A DNA stretch of 9,709 nucleotides from Coriobacteriales bacterium (GCA_017515355.1 JAFWGD010000227.1:1-9709), one strand, 5' to 3'; shown: positions 1 through 6,849, counted from the stretch's first letter. Translations and numbers: made by a program. Notes: generated by a model not told the origin, from the letters alone.

Positions 1-775
1 GGACGGGCTTGCCAACCTGATCCTCGATGCCCCAGTGCGGGAAGACGATCGTGAAGTCGGCAAGATCCTCCGCGCGCTTGATATCATCGACTATCTTGTC
101 CATGTTGTTGTTCGTCAGGACAGTGAGCAAATACTGCTTGTCGCTAGGCAGAGAGAACCCATTCAGGCCGTATGTGTAGTTGAGCACGGCGATCTTGATG
201 CCGTTGATTTCTAGAACCTCGATGTTATCGCGCCTCTTCTGCGAATCGTAGAGGCCGATCATCGTGGCGTCGGCCTTGTGCGAATCCCAGAAATTGATCG
301 TCCCGAGAATTCCCTCGACGCCATAGTCGTAGGAGTGGTTGGTCGCCTGCAGGATAAGGTCGTATCCGGCGGCGATCTCCGCTTCTCCGATGGCATCAGG
401 TGTGTTGAAGATGAACTTGATGCCGCCATCGGGAGCGATGTCATGCGCGATGATCGTCTCCTGATTGCAAACAGCAAGATCGGCGGCAGTGCTCTCGTCT
501 TTGGTCTCGGAGAAGATCAAGTTGAAGTCGTACTTGCCATTCGACTGCTTTGCATAGTTGAGCAGCGGCGTATGCATTAGCACATCGCCGACGGCTATGA
601 TCGTGACCTCGCCGGAATCCTCGACGGCCACGACCTTCTCGTCGTCTATCTGCCCTTCAGGAGCGCTTCCGAAGTCTCCATGAGATCGAATCTGCAGGCC
701 GATGAAGACGCCGAGGCCTATGGCCATCACAGCCAAGCCAATGATTATTCCAATCAGCGCCTTCTTGTGCTTCAT
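1..775 (-). CDS. CapA family protein (poly-gamma-glutamate/capsule type), C-terminus off the window
   Basis: The first 258 codons are visible and the gene runs off the left edge. An N-terminal signal anchor (about residues 5-27, MKHKKALIGIIIGLAVMAIG onward) is followed by an acidic linker. The CapA metallophosphatase-like fold then begins with GDVLMH (63-68), NQET (104-107), a TNHSYDYG block (145-152) and FPHWGIE (245-251); these carry the Asp, Asn and His residues expected at a two-metal centre. Family members are membrane-bound surface proteins linked to poly-gamma-glutamate or capsule metabolism, but many are uncharacterised and no capB/capC partners are visible. The ATG at 773-775 follows a strong AGGAGG with good spacing. 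The gene lies 46 nt downstream of the NifX-like gene on the same strand, so co-transcription is possible. Family call is firm; the biological role is not. Confidence 0.9.
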   Translation of the reverse strand, partial: MKHKKALIGIIIGLAVMAIGLGVFIGLQIRSHGDFGSAPEGQIDDEKVVAVEDSGEVTIIAVGDVLMHTPLLNYAKQSNGKYDFNLIFSETKDESTAADLAVCNQETIIAHDIAPDGGIKFIFNTPDAIGEAEIAAGYDLILQATNHSYDYGVEGILGTINFWDSHKADATMIGLYDSQKRRDNIEVLEINGIKIAVLNYTYGLNGFSLPSDKQYLLTVLTNNNMDKIVDDIKRAEDLADFTIVFPHWGIEDQVGKPV

Positions 776-821
776 CGAAGCGCCTCCTCATCAGAGTTTG
801 AGAAACTATGGGGGCAGCGAA

Positions 822-1190
822 TCAGTGATGATGGTTGCAGGCGTGCTCAGTTCCCATAGTCAAAACGTTGCCGGCTGCGACCAGCTTTGCAACATCTCCA
901 ACTCCGGGAGTCATATCCTCGTAATAGACGGTGATTCCAGCGTCCTCGAAGCCCATAAGTGGACGCATGCCCATGCCAGCTGCCACGATGGCATCTATGC
1001 CGGCATTCTTCAGCAGCATGACGGGACGCAGGCAACCGCCCTCCTCATGAGGCGGATTGTCGAGTGCGCCAACTCCCTTGACCTCGCCGTCTTCGATCTC
1101 GACGATGGTGAAGCAGTCGCAATGGCCAAAATGCCCGCTCCTCTGCGAATCGAGTCCAGGTGCTCCCATGGTTGGTACTGCAAGCTTCAT
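822..1190 (-). CDS. NifX/NifB C-terminal-like protein (dinitrogenase iron-molybdenum cofactor biosynthesis family) with Cys/His tail
   Basis: A 122-residue single-domain protein of the NifB/NifX/NafY family. Visible hallmarks are PGLDSQRSGHFGHCDCF (11-27), an IVEIEDGEV strand, the NPPHEEGGC block (45-53), the glycine-rich AGMGMRP turn (71-77) and a final GITVYY strand. Characterised NifX and NafY bind iron-sulfur or FeMo-cofactor precursors. Most members in anaerobes outside nif clusters have no assigned substrate, and no nitrogenase gene is present here. The C-terminus ends EHACNHHH, a soft-metal-binding tail that together with C24 and C26 suggests metal or Fe-S cluster handling (inference). 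I chose the ATG at 1188-1190, where similarity begins and which follows an AGAGAAGA ribosome-site-like stretch. A TTG at 1229 would add 13 unconserved residues and sits in a hairpin. Confidence 0.9.
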   Translation of the reverse strand: MKLAVPTMGAPGLDSQRSGHFGHCDCFTIVEIEDGEVKGVGALDNPPHEEGGCLRPVMLLKNAGIDAIVAAGMGMRPLMGFEDAGITVYYEDMTPGVGDVAKLVAAGNVLTMGTEHACNHHH

Positions 1191-1215
1191 GTCTTCTCTT
1201 TTCTCTAGTACGCAT

Positions 1216-1229
1216 TTGGCTTTTGCCAA
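1216..1229 (-). promoter_or_regulatory. Perfect small inverted repeat TTGGC-AAAA-GCCAA in the leader of the NifX-like gene
   Basis: Five-base perfect arms around four A residues lie just downstream of the TATAAT box and about 26 nt before the start codon. It could be a repressor operator or a small RNA hairpin in the leader. It is not a rho-independent terminator, because no T-run follows on the minus strand. Its role is unproven. Confidence 0.35.
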
Positions 1230-1243
1230 GCTATTACAAATCG

Positions 1244-1249
1244 ATTATA
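1244..1249 (-). promoter_or_regulatory. Candidate -10 box (TATAAT) for the NifX-like gene
   Basis: On the minus strand this is a perfect TATAAT, placing a transcription start near 1237 and giving a leader of roughly 47 nt before the ATG at 1190. No good -35 hexamer lies at the usual distance (the sequence there reads CCGCTC). The promoter may therefore need an activator, or the box may be chance in an AT-richer gap. Confidence 0.45.
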
Positions 1250-1262
1250 TCCACTTGCATCG

Positions 1263-1293
1263 AAAAGAGCGGAAGAATCGGCGCACGACTCTT
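1263..1293 (-). terminator. Weak candidate terminator after the metal ATPase gene
   Basis: In the minus-strand transcript AAGAGTCG pairs with CGATTCTT across a five-base loop, an 8-bp stem with one G-U pair. A short TTTT follows only after six further bases. The stem is better in this direction than on the plus strand, where one pair is lost, which fits termination of the ATPase message. The T-run is short and displaced, so confidence is low. Confidence 0.28.
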
Positions 1294-1342
1294 GGGCAAT
1301 GCATCAAATCCGGCAGATCTGCACTTGATTCGATCTGAATAT

Positions 1343-3262
1343 CTAGCCTTTAAGCTTCATGCAACGCATGGCGTTGAGAATGGCGAGAATGGCGACGCCA
1401 ACGTCGGCGAACACTGCGAGCCACATATTTGCCAGGCCAAAGGCAGCTAGCCCAAGGACCGCAAGCTTGACACCTATCGCGAAGATGATGTTCTGCCAGA
1501 CGATGCGCATGATCGAGCGGGCGACGCGGATTGCCTTGGCGATGTTGGAAGGTTTGTCGTCCATGAGCACGACATCTGCTGCCTCTATGGCAGCATCGGA
1601 ACCCATCGCTCCCATAGCGATCCCTACGTCCGCGCGCATGAGAACCGGCGCATCGTTGATTCCATCTCCAACGAATGCGAGCTTGCCCTTCTTGCTCTGA
1701 TCATGCTCTCCCTTGAGCAGCTTCTCAACTTCGGCAACCTTGTCCTGAGGCAGAAGTTGAGCGCGATAGGAGTCGACCCCCAGCTGCCTTGCCACGATCG
1801 CAGCAACGTCATCGCGGTCTCCGGTCAGCATGATCGTCTTTTTGACGCCCGCGTCCTTGAGATCGGCGATCGCTGCAATCGAATCAGATTTGAGCACATC
1901 TGCGATCACGATATGCCCTGCGTAGACGCCATCGCAAGAGACATGCAGGATAGTTCCGATAAGCTCACACTCTTTGAAAGGGATGCCGTAACTCTCCATC
2001 AGACGCGAGTTTCCGACGAGAACGGTTCGCCCATCGATAACTGCGCAAATGCCTCGCCCGCTCTCTTCGCGTACATCTTGGATTTGCTCGGAATCGATCG
2101 GCTTTCCGAAAGCGCGCTCTACCGAGATCGCGATAGGGTGGTTGGAATAGGATTCCGCGTGGGCTGCGAGCGAAAGCACCCTCTGCTCGTCGAATCCCTC
2201 GGCAGGATGTACGTCGATAACGTTGAAGGATCCGTCAGTCAACGTGCCAGTCTTGTCGAACACGACGGCATCGACATCTGCCAGCGCCTCCAGATAATTG
2301 CTTCCCTTGACGAGAATGCCCAGCTTGGACATGCCCCCGATTCCACCGAAGAAGCTCAAGGGAATCGAAATGACGAGCGCGCACGGACACGAAACAACGA
2401 GGAAGATGAGTCCACGCTGAATCCAGTCGGACCACGATTGCCCGAAGAGCAGAGGGGCGATCATGGCTAGCAATACAGCCACTGCGACGACAACGGGAGT
2501 GTAGTAGCGAGCGAAGCGCGTGATGAAGTTCTCGGTTACCGCCTTCTTGTCGGCAGCGTTCTCGACGAGTTCGAGGATGCGCGAAACGGTCGACTGCTCG
2601 AATGGCTTGGTGACGCGAACTACGAGCTTGCCGGTCATATTCACGCAACCGGATATGACCTCATCTCCCTCAACGACATCGCGTGGAATGGGCTCTCCTG
2701 TGAGCGCAGAGGTATCGAGTTGGCTCTCTCCAGAGATCACGATACCATCCAGCGGCACCCTTTCGCCTGCGATGATCACGATCTCGTCTCCGATGCCGAT
2801 CTCGTAAGGATCGACTTGCACGAGTTCCCCATCGCGCTCAATGTTGGCGAAATCAGGCGCGATATCCATCATGTCTGCAATCGACTTGCGGCTCTTGCCG
2901 ACAGCATAGCTCTGGAACAATTCGCCAACCTGGTAGAAGAGCATGACTGCAGCGCCTTCGGCCATATGCGGATCTGCGTCTGGAAAGAGGACGAGCGCGA
3001 AGGCGCCGAGGGTGGCTATGGTCATCAGCAAGTTCTCGTCGAAGAGCTGGCCGTGCCCGACGTTCTTCACCGCCTTGATGAGAACGTCATAGCCAGCGAT
3101 GAGATACGGCACGAGAAATAGGCCGAATTCGACCCAGATCGCGCCAACCTTCCCACCTGGCCATGCCTCAAGCGGGCAAATATGCGAAAAGAGATAGGCT
3201 ATGGCGAATAGAGCAAGCGCAACGACGATCCTGTTACGCATGCGCTTGAGCTTCTTGCTCAT
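1343..3262 (-). CDS. Zn/Cd/Pb-exporting P1B-type ATPase (PIB-2, ZntA/CadA-like) lacking a fused HMA domain
   Basis: A 639-residue heavy-metal pump that uses ATP to expel soft divalent cations across the cytoplasmic membrane. Visible parts in order: N-terminal membrane helices (about 10-60 and 77-120), the actuator motif TSALTGE (184-190), the metal-binding membrane motif SCPCALV (291-297), the phosphorylation site DKTGT (336-340, Asp336), the nucleotide-domain NHP (374-376), and the hinge GDGINDAP (532-539). The last helices contain Lys599 and ADVG with Asp620, matching the Lys/Asp pair typical of the Zn/Cd/Pb subgroup (ZntA) rather than copper pumps. Most relatives carry an HMA domain at the N-terminus. 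Here it is encoded by the separate gene immediately upstream, in the same frame. No Shine-Dalgarno sequence precedes the ATG at 3262, so translation probably depends on coupling to the upstream gene. Confidence 0.97.
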   Translation of the reverse strand: MSKKLKRMRNRIVVALALFAIAYLFSHICPLEAWPGGKVGAIWVEFGLFLVPYLIAGYDVLIKAVKNVGHGQLFDENLLMTIATLGAFALVLFPDADPHMAEGAAVMLFYQVGELFQSYAVGKSRKSIADMMDIAPDFANIERDGELVQVDPYEIGIGDEIVIIAGERVPLDGIVISGESQLDTSALTGEPIPRDVVEGDEVISGCVNMTGKLVVRVTKPFEQSTVSRILELVENAADKKAVTENFITRFARYYTPVVVAVAVLLAMIAPLLFGQSWSDWIQRGLIFLVVSCPCALVISIPLSFFGGIGGMSKLGILVKGSNYLEALADVDAVVFDKTGTLTDGSFNVIDVHPAEGFDEQRVLSLAAHAESYSNHPIAISVERAFGKPIDSEQIQDVREESGRGICAVIDGRTVLVGNSRLMESYGIPFKECELIGTILHVSCDGVYAGHIVIADVLKSDSIAAIADLKDAGVKKTIMLTGDRDDVAAIVARQLGVDSYRAQLLPQDKVAEVEKLLKGEHDQSKKGKLAFVGDGINDAPVLMRADVGIAMGAMGSDAAIEAADVVLMDDKPSNIAKAIRVARSIMRIVWQNIIFAIGVKLAVLGLAAFGLANMWLAVFADVGVAILAILNAMRCMKLKG

Positions 3263-3265
3263 GGT

Positions 3266-3484
3266 CTAACGAAGAATCAGGCAATCGGGCTCGAACTTGG
3301 TGCACGCCTTCTGAGCGAGCTCCATTATCTCGTCGAAGCGCTCAGGGTCGGCATCGATTACCAGCTTCTGAGACATGAAATTGATCGAAACGCTGTTGAC
3401 GCCCTCGATCCCCGAGATCTCCCTCTCCATCTTCGCAGCGCAGTTCGCGCAATCGAGATCCTGCATTTTGAATGACTTGCGCAT
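3266..3484 (-). CDS. Small HMA-domain (heavy-metal-associated) metal-binding protein
   Basis: A 72-residue protein consisting of one ferredoxin-like HMA domain. The metal site is DCANCAAKME with C12 and C15, followed by the expected GVNSVSINFMSQKLVI hairpin region (28-43). Two more cysteines occur at C61 and C68 (EPDC). Such domains bind Zn, Cd or Cu and either deliver metal to, or regulate, P1B-type pumps. The start ATG at 3482-3484 has a strong AGGAGAGG site. The gene lies 36 nt downstream of the ArsR-type repressor gene. Its TAG stop is separated from the ATPase ATG by a single ACC codon in the same frame, so the two genes together look like a canonical pump cut by one stop codon. A free chaperone-like subunit is the simplest reading. 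Confidence 0.93.
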   Translation of the reverse strand: MRKSFKMQDLDCANCAAKMEREISGIEGVNSVSINFMSQKLVIDADPERFDEIMELAQKACTKFEPDCLILR

Positions 3485-3520
3485 TGCCTCTCCTAACTCG
3501 GTGAAGACTCGAATAGCTCA

Positions 3521-3859
3521 TTACTCGCAGATATGGGTCATTCCCTGTGCGAGCATCGTAAAGACATGATCGTCTGAAAGCGAATAGATGATGTTCTTGC
3601 CATCGCGCTGGAATTTGACCAGTCTGGCTTGCTTGAGCGTTCGCAGCTGGTGCGAGACCGCGCTCTGCGTTGCCCCGATCATCTCTGCTATATCCGCGAC
3701 GCAGAGTTCGCGCCCCATCAGCGCATAGAGGATCTTGATGCGCGTGGTGTCTCCGAAGACCTTGAAAAGGTCGGCAAGATCGTAGAGCAGCTCCTCTTCG
3801 GGAAGCTCATCGATTCCGCCACGGAGCTCGTCGTTTGCCATATTGGTAGCATCTGCCAT
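3521..3859 (-). CDS. ArsR/SmtB-family zinc-type metal-sensing repressor
   Basis: A 112-residue winged-helix repressor, the usual family length. The core VFGDTTRIKILYAL (34-47) and the recognition region TQSAVSHQLRTLKQA (64-78) are typical, followed by the wing FQRDGKNIIYSL (83-94). The last helix carries Asp96, His98, His109 and Glu112 with spacing D-x-H-x10-H-x2-E. This is the alpha-5 zinc ligand set of SmtB, with Glu112 as the very last residue. Of the CadC-type cysteine site only Cys53 (ELCVAD) is present, so Zn sensing is favoured over Cd/Pb sensing. The ATG at 3857-3859 is preceded by AAAGGA. It is first in the operon with the HMA protein and the ATPase, and a palindrome just upstream is its likely operator. 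Metal binding should release DNA and switch on export. Confidence 0.95.
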   Translation of the reverse strand: MADATNMANDELRGGIDELPEEELLYDLADLFKVFGDTTRIKILYALMGRELCVADIAEMIGATQSAVSHQLRTLKQARLVKFQRDGKNIIYSLSDDHVFTMLAQGMTHICE

Positions 3860-3877
3860 CTGCTCATCCTTTCAACA

Positions 3878-3895
3878 TATGAACATCTGTTCATA
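3878..3895 (-). promoter_or_regulatory. Operator for the ArsR/SmtB-type repressor
   Basis: TATGAACA-TC-TGTTCATA is a perfect 8-2-8 inverted repeat lying directly downstream of the -10 box and covering the predicted transcription start of the repressor operon. It resembles the 12-2-12 type imperfect repeats with ATGAACA half-sites bound by SmtB/CzrA-like sensors. Position and sequence both indicate negative autoregulation (inference). Confidence 0.82.
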
Positions 3896-3923
3896 AGTCT
3901 ATTCCAAGTTCAGAGCGTGTCAA
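3896..3923 (-). promoter_or_regulatory. Promoter of the metal-export operon
   Basis: On the minus strand a perfect TTGACA (3918-3923) is followed after 16 bases by TAGACT (3896-3901), a 4 of 6 match to TATAAT. Transcription would begin near 3888, inside the palindromic operator, about 29 nt before the repressor start codon. Confidence 0.7.
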
Positions 3924-4034
3924 GTGAATTGCACGGCGGATGGCATATGGCGACAGGAGATGCTCCGCAAATGCGAAAGCAATCTAAGGTGTAGAATTTA
4001 TCGAAATCGAAGCGCAATCAGGAAGGGATTTTCG

Positions 4035-4514
4035 ATGAGGACGTTGGTGGCTTACTTCTCAGCAACCGGAACTACCGCAGGCAAAGCCAAGAAGCTGGCG
4101 AAAGTCATCGGCTGCGACATCTTCGAGATAGTTCCCGAAACGCCGTACACCACAGCAGATCTCAAGTGGAGGGACAAAGAGAGCCGCACCTCGATCGAAT
4201 GCAACGATCCTGCGTGTAGACCCGCAATCGCAACTCGCGTCGAAAACATGGATGACTACGATACGATCTTCCTCGGATTCCCAATCTGGTGGTATTGCGA
4301 ACCGCCAATAATCAACACCTTCCTAGAGCAATACGATCTGGCCGGGAAGACGATCATCCCCTTCGCAACCTCTGCTGGAAGCAGCTTTGGCAAGACGATC
4401 GACTATCTCAAACCTAGTGCCCCAGGCGCGATATTCCTAGAAGGGAAGATGGTCAGGTTCTCGACCGAATCGTCGCTTAGATCTTGGGTCGAATCGCTGA
4501 ATCTCAATTCATAG
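4035..4514 (+). CDS. Short-chain flavodoxin-family protein
   Basis: A 159-residue FMN-binding electron-transfer or redox protein of the flavodoxin fold. It opens with the first beta strand MRTLVAYFSATGTT, whose SATGTT (9-14) is the FMN phosphate loop. GFPIWWY (81-87) is the loop whose aromatics stack on the flavin, and FATSAGSSFG (110-119) is the third flavin-contact loop. The sequence resembles stand-alone NADPH-independent flavodoxin-like proteins of anaerobes (Flavodoxin_4 group), whose partners are mostly unknown. The ATG at 4035 is preceded by AGGAAGGG (4020-4027) with ideal spacing and starts exactly at the conserved strand. An upstream in-frame ATG at 3924 would add an unconserved 37-residue leader across the promoter region. 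It is divergent from the metal operon. A TAGAAT (3992-3997) could be its -10 box, but no clear -35 is seen. Confidence 0.92.
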   Translation: MRTLVAYFSATGTTAGKAKKLAKVIGCDIFEIVPETPYTTADLKWRDKESRTSIECNDPACRPAIATRVENMDDYDTIFLGFPIWWYCEPPIINTFLEQYDLAGKTIIPFATSAGSSFGKTIDYLKPSAPGAIFLEGKMVRFSTESSLRSWVESLNLNS

Positions 4515-4635
4515 GCTCCAACCCCCTACCCTTCGCGCCGCAAGCCAAGAGATGCGCCTGAGTTTTCCATTTCTGCGCTTAGACTTGTGAAGAAATAATC
4601 TACGCTTTCGTTTGATTTAGACACTGGAGGCCAGC

Positions 4636-6024
4636 GTGACCCTGAAGAAGTGGATAGGCGCGATACTTGCAGTCGCATCGATAGTCATCACGCAGTTCAT
4701 TCCTGGCAACGATGTATTGACAGTTGCAGGATTCAAGACCATCGGGCTTCTGCTGGCCTTTCTTTTCATGCTCGTATTCGAGGTGCTTCCTGTTGTTGTC
4801 ACCAGTCTCATATTCTGCGGCTTGATGCCGGTACTTGGCGTAGTCGAAGGCCTTGGCGCTGCCATCACGGGCTTCTCCCAGCCCATCGTCTTCTTCATCC
4901 TAGCATCATTCGGAATTGCGGCCGCAATGACTGCCATCCCGCTTTCGCGACGCATACTTCGTCTTATGCTGCGCAAGTTCGGCCGCAACATCTCTAGCGT
5001 TCTCCTCGGCATGATGATCGCCGCTGCGGTCTTTTCATCCGTTGTGAGCAATATCCCGACGTGCGCTATCTTCATGACCCTCTCGCTCGACTTCATCGAG
5101 CTATACGAACACGAGGAGGAGAGGCGCAGAAGCGGACGCGCATTCATGATCGCGATCCCGGTAGCATCTATGATCGGTGGCGTGATGACCCCTGCAGGTT
5201 CCTCTGTCAACCTCATTGCCATCTCTCAGCTCGAACAGGCAACGGGAATGACGATCTCGTTCTTCAACTGGATGCTCGCAGGAATTCCGATCGCTATCAT
5301 CCTGCTTCCTCTAGCATGGTGGCTGATGTGCAAGATCTATAAACCGGTACAGGTGAGTAAAGAGGCCGTTCAGAGCTTCGCCGAATCGCTTGGCGTACCC
5401 GATAAGATGGATAAGCAGGAGAAAAAGGTCGTTGTGATCATCCTTATCATGCTCGTCCTTTGGATCGCGTCCTCTTGGGTCAGCCAAATCAATGTCATGG
5501 TCGTTGCTTTGCTCGGCTGCTGCGTGATGTTCCTACCTGGAATCCATGTCCTCGAGCTCGAAACCTTCCTCAAGGAGAACAGCTGGGATGCCTTCTTCCT
5601 CGTAGGATGCGTGCTTTCGATCAGCTCGGCGATGATCAACAACGGAGTCTCCGCGGCCATCGCGAATGCCATCCCTGCTTTCTCAGCCAGCTCCTTCGTA
5701 TTCATCGCCTTCGTCTGCGCGCTGATCTTCATAGTCCTGATCATCATCCCGGTAGCGCCCTCGATGATTCCGATCATGGCGGTGCCGATCATCGCCGTCG
5801 CCACAACCGCAGGAGTCTCCCCCACCTTGGCGATGCTCGCAGCGGGAATTTGCGCATACAATTGCTACCTGCTGCCGCTCGACACTGTGCCGCTCATCAC
5901 CTACTCGAAGGGCTACTACTCGATGACAGACATGGCGAAGTCCACGATCTTCCTGCAGATCGCGTGCATAATCCTTTGCGCGGTTTGGCTGCCCCTTATC
6001 GGAGGGCTCGTCGGAATAGCCTAG
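4636..6024 (+). CDS. SLC13/DASS-family anion permease
   Basis: A 462-residue integral membrane protein with about 11-12 hydrophobic helices. It fits the divalent anion:sodium symporter family, which imports dicarboxylates, sulfate or related anions. The first helical-hairpin motif reads SNIPT (138-142), in place of SNTAT, and TPAGSSVN (185-192) occupies the place of the TP-x-x-PPN motif. The matching region in the second half reads VAPSMIPIM (373-381) and lacks a recognisable SNT. A polar loop rich in Glu/Arg lies at 156-168, and LDTVPLITYSKGYY (415-428) is a conserved patch near the end. The start is a GTG at 4636, with TGGAGG five bases upstream. The gene stands alone and converges on the nitroreductase gene with only 15 nt between stops. 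Substrate cannot be named, and sodium coupling is uncertain given the altered motifs. Confidence 0.86.
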   Translation: MTLKKWIGAILAVASIVITQFIPGNDVLTVAGFKTIGLLLAFLFMLVFEVLPVVVTSLIFCGLMPVLGVVEGLGAAITGFSQPIVFFILASFGIAAAMTAIPLSRRILRLMLRKFGRNISSVLLGMMIAAAVFSSVVSNIPTCAIFMTLSLDFIELYEHEEERRRSGRAFMIAIPVASMIGGVMTPAGSSVNLIAISQLEQATGMTISFFNWMLAGIPIAIILLPLAWWLMCKIYKPVQVSKEAVQSFAESLGVPDKMDKQEKKVVVIILIMLVLWIASSWVSQINVMVVALLGCCVMFLPGIHVLELETFLKENSWDAFFLVGCVLSISSAMINNGVSAAIANAIPAFSASSFVFIAFVCALIFIVLIIIPVAPSMIPIMAVPIIAVATTAGVSPTLAMLAAGICAYNCYLLPLDTVPLITYSKGYYSMTDMAKSTIFLQIACIILCAVWLPLIGGLVGIA

Positions 6025-6039
6025 CCTTGCAGGCGCTCG

Positions 6040-6795
6040 CTACTCGATGACGAACCTAGCATCGTCGCCCCACTCCCACTTGCCTTCGATGCCATGGGCT
6101 TCTGTGGCTAGCTCGAAGTGCAGCTTTGCAATGCCAAGGTCGTTGAACTCTAGATCACGCTTCTTGGCAGGCAGCATCGCCTTGACCTCGCCTTCGCGAT
6201 AGATGAATACGACCGGCTGCTCATTGACTGCACTGGGACCCTTGAGCACGCTGTCGAGTGCGGCCTTGAACCAATCGGGCAACTCATCGTAGGCAACATC
6301 CGCGTCGACGAGTTCCGTGAGCTTCTTGTCGGACTTGCGGATACCGGCGCGAATCATGCGCTGTTTCATCGGAACCTTTTCGGTGGCGTATCCGAGGGGA
6401 ATGACATCCCAAAGTCGCTCCCCCTCCCCTACCTCAGCGCGTGTCTTGGAGGAATCGTAGGTGCCTGCGACCCAACAGGTGCCAAGCCCGAGCTGGGTGG
6501 CGAACAGGACGAGCTTCTCGCCGTAATAGCCAAGCTTATCAGCCCAAACCACATCATCGGGAGCGACCAGGGCAGCGTAATGCCGCACATTTTCGACGCC
6601 GGCGAACATCTTTGAGCTAAGCGGAAGAGACAACTCGCCGTCATCGCGCGGTCCGTAAAGCTGGAACCTGAGGCCAGACTCGGCGTTGATCTCCTCGATG
6701 AGGGCCGCGATCTGCCCAATCTTCTCAGACTCGACAGGGCGAGGATCGTAGGCACGAACGGATATGCGCTTTTCGATTGCAGTCATGATATCCAT
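6040..6795 (-). CDS. Nitroreductase-family flavoprotein (TM1586-like)
   Basis: A 251-residue FMN-dependent oxidoreductase candidate. The N-terminus ISVRAYDPRPVESEKI (11-26) is the usual nitroreductase opening with the FMN-contacting Arg/Ser residues. GLGTCWVAG (103-111) and IPLGYA (132-137) are the central family motifs, and GPSAVNEQPV (187-196) matches the PSA-x-N-x-QP flavin segment. The second-half repeat of that segment and the length fit the putative TM nitroreductase group rather than NfsB. True substrates in such proteins are usually unknown. I chose ATG 6793-6795, where the conserved region begins and AAAGGA precedes with 7-base spacing. An upstream start at 6834 would add 13 unconserved residues. 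It is the last gene of the trmB-phosphoesterase-nitroreductase run, 54 nt after the phosphoesterase stop; own promoter not evident. Confidence 0.9.
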   Translation of the reverse strand: MDIMTAIEKRISVRAYDPRPVESEKIGQIAALIEEINAESGLRFQLYGPRDDGELSLPLSSKMFAGVENVRHYAALVAPDDVVWADKLGYYGEKLVLFATQLGLGTCWVAGTYDSSKTRAEVGEGERLWDVIPLGYATEKVPMKQRMIRAGIRKSDKKLTELVDADVAYDELPDWFKAALDSVLKGPSAVNEQPVVFIYREGEVKAMLPAKKRDLEFNDLGIAKLHFELATEAHGIEGKWEWGDDARFVIE

Positions 6796-6849
6796 GGAGA
6801 TTCCTTTCGCTGCGGTTAGGAACCATCGAAGCAAATGCTCGGCTTTTTG

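Noticed and set aside
1191..1229. TTG start adding 13 residues to the NifX-like protein
   Set aside because: The extra residues are not family-like, the TTG sits inside the leader hairpin, and the ATG at 1190 marks the conserved start.
1313..1322. Perfect palindrome GCAGATCTGC after the ATPase gene, considered as a terminator
   Set aside because: Ten bases with no loop and no following T-run on either strand; likely chance.
1703..2470. A 255-residue open frame on the plus strand opposite the metal ATPase
   Set aside because: It is fully antisense to strongly conserved P-type ATPase motifs, and its translation is low-complexity and motif-free.
3924..4034. Upstream ATG extending the flavodoxin by 37 residues
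   Set aside because: The extension has no flavodoxin character, while ATG 4035 has an ideal ribosome site and begins the first beta strand.
4515..4635. Gap between flavodoxin and permease searched for terminator and promoter
   Set aside because: No hairpin plus T-run and no -35/-10 pair at acceptable spacing was found; only the TGGAGG ribosome site of the permease is clear.
6796..6834. Upstream start adding 13 residues to the nitroreductase
   Set aside because: AAAGGA with correct spacing points to the ATG at 6795, and the added residues would include the ribosome-site region itself.
6796..6849. Possible hairpin (AGCAAA...TTTGCT) between the phosphoesterase and nitroreductase genes
   Set aside because: Six-base AT-rich arms around a ten-base loop with no T-run after it in the gene direction; not convincing as terminator or operator.
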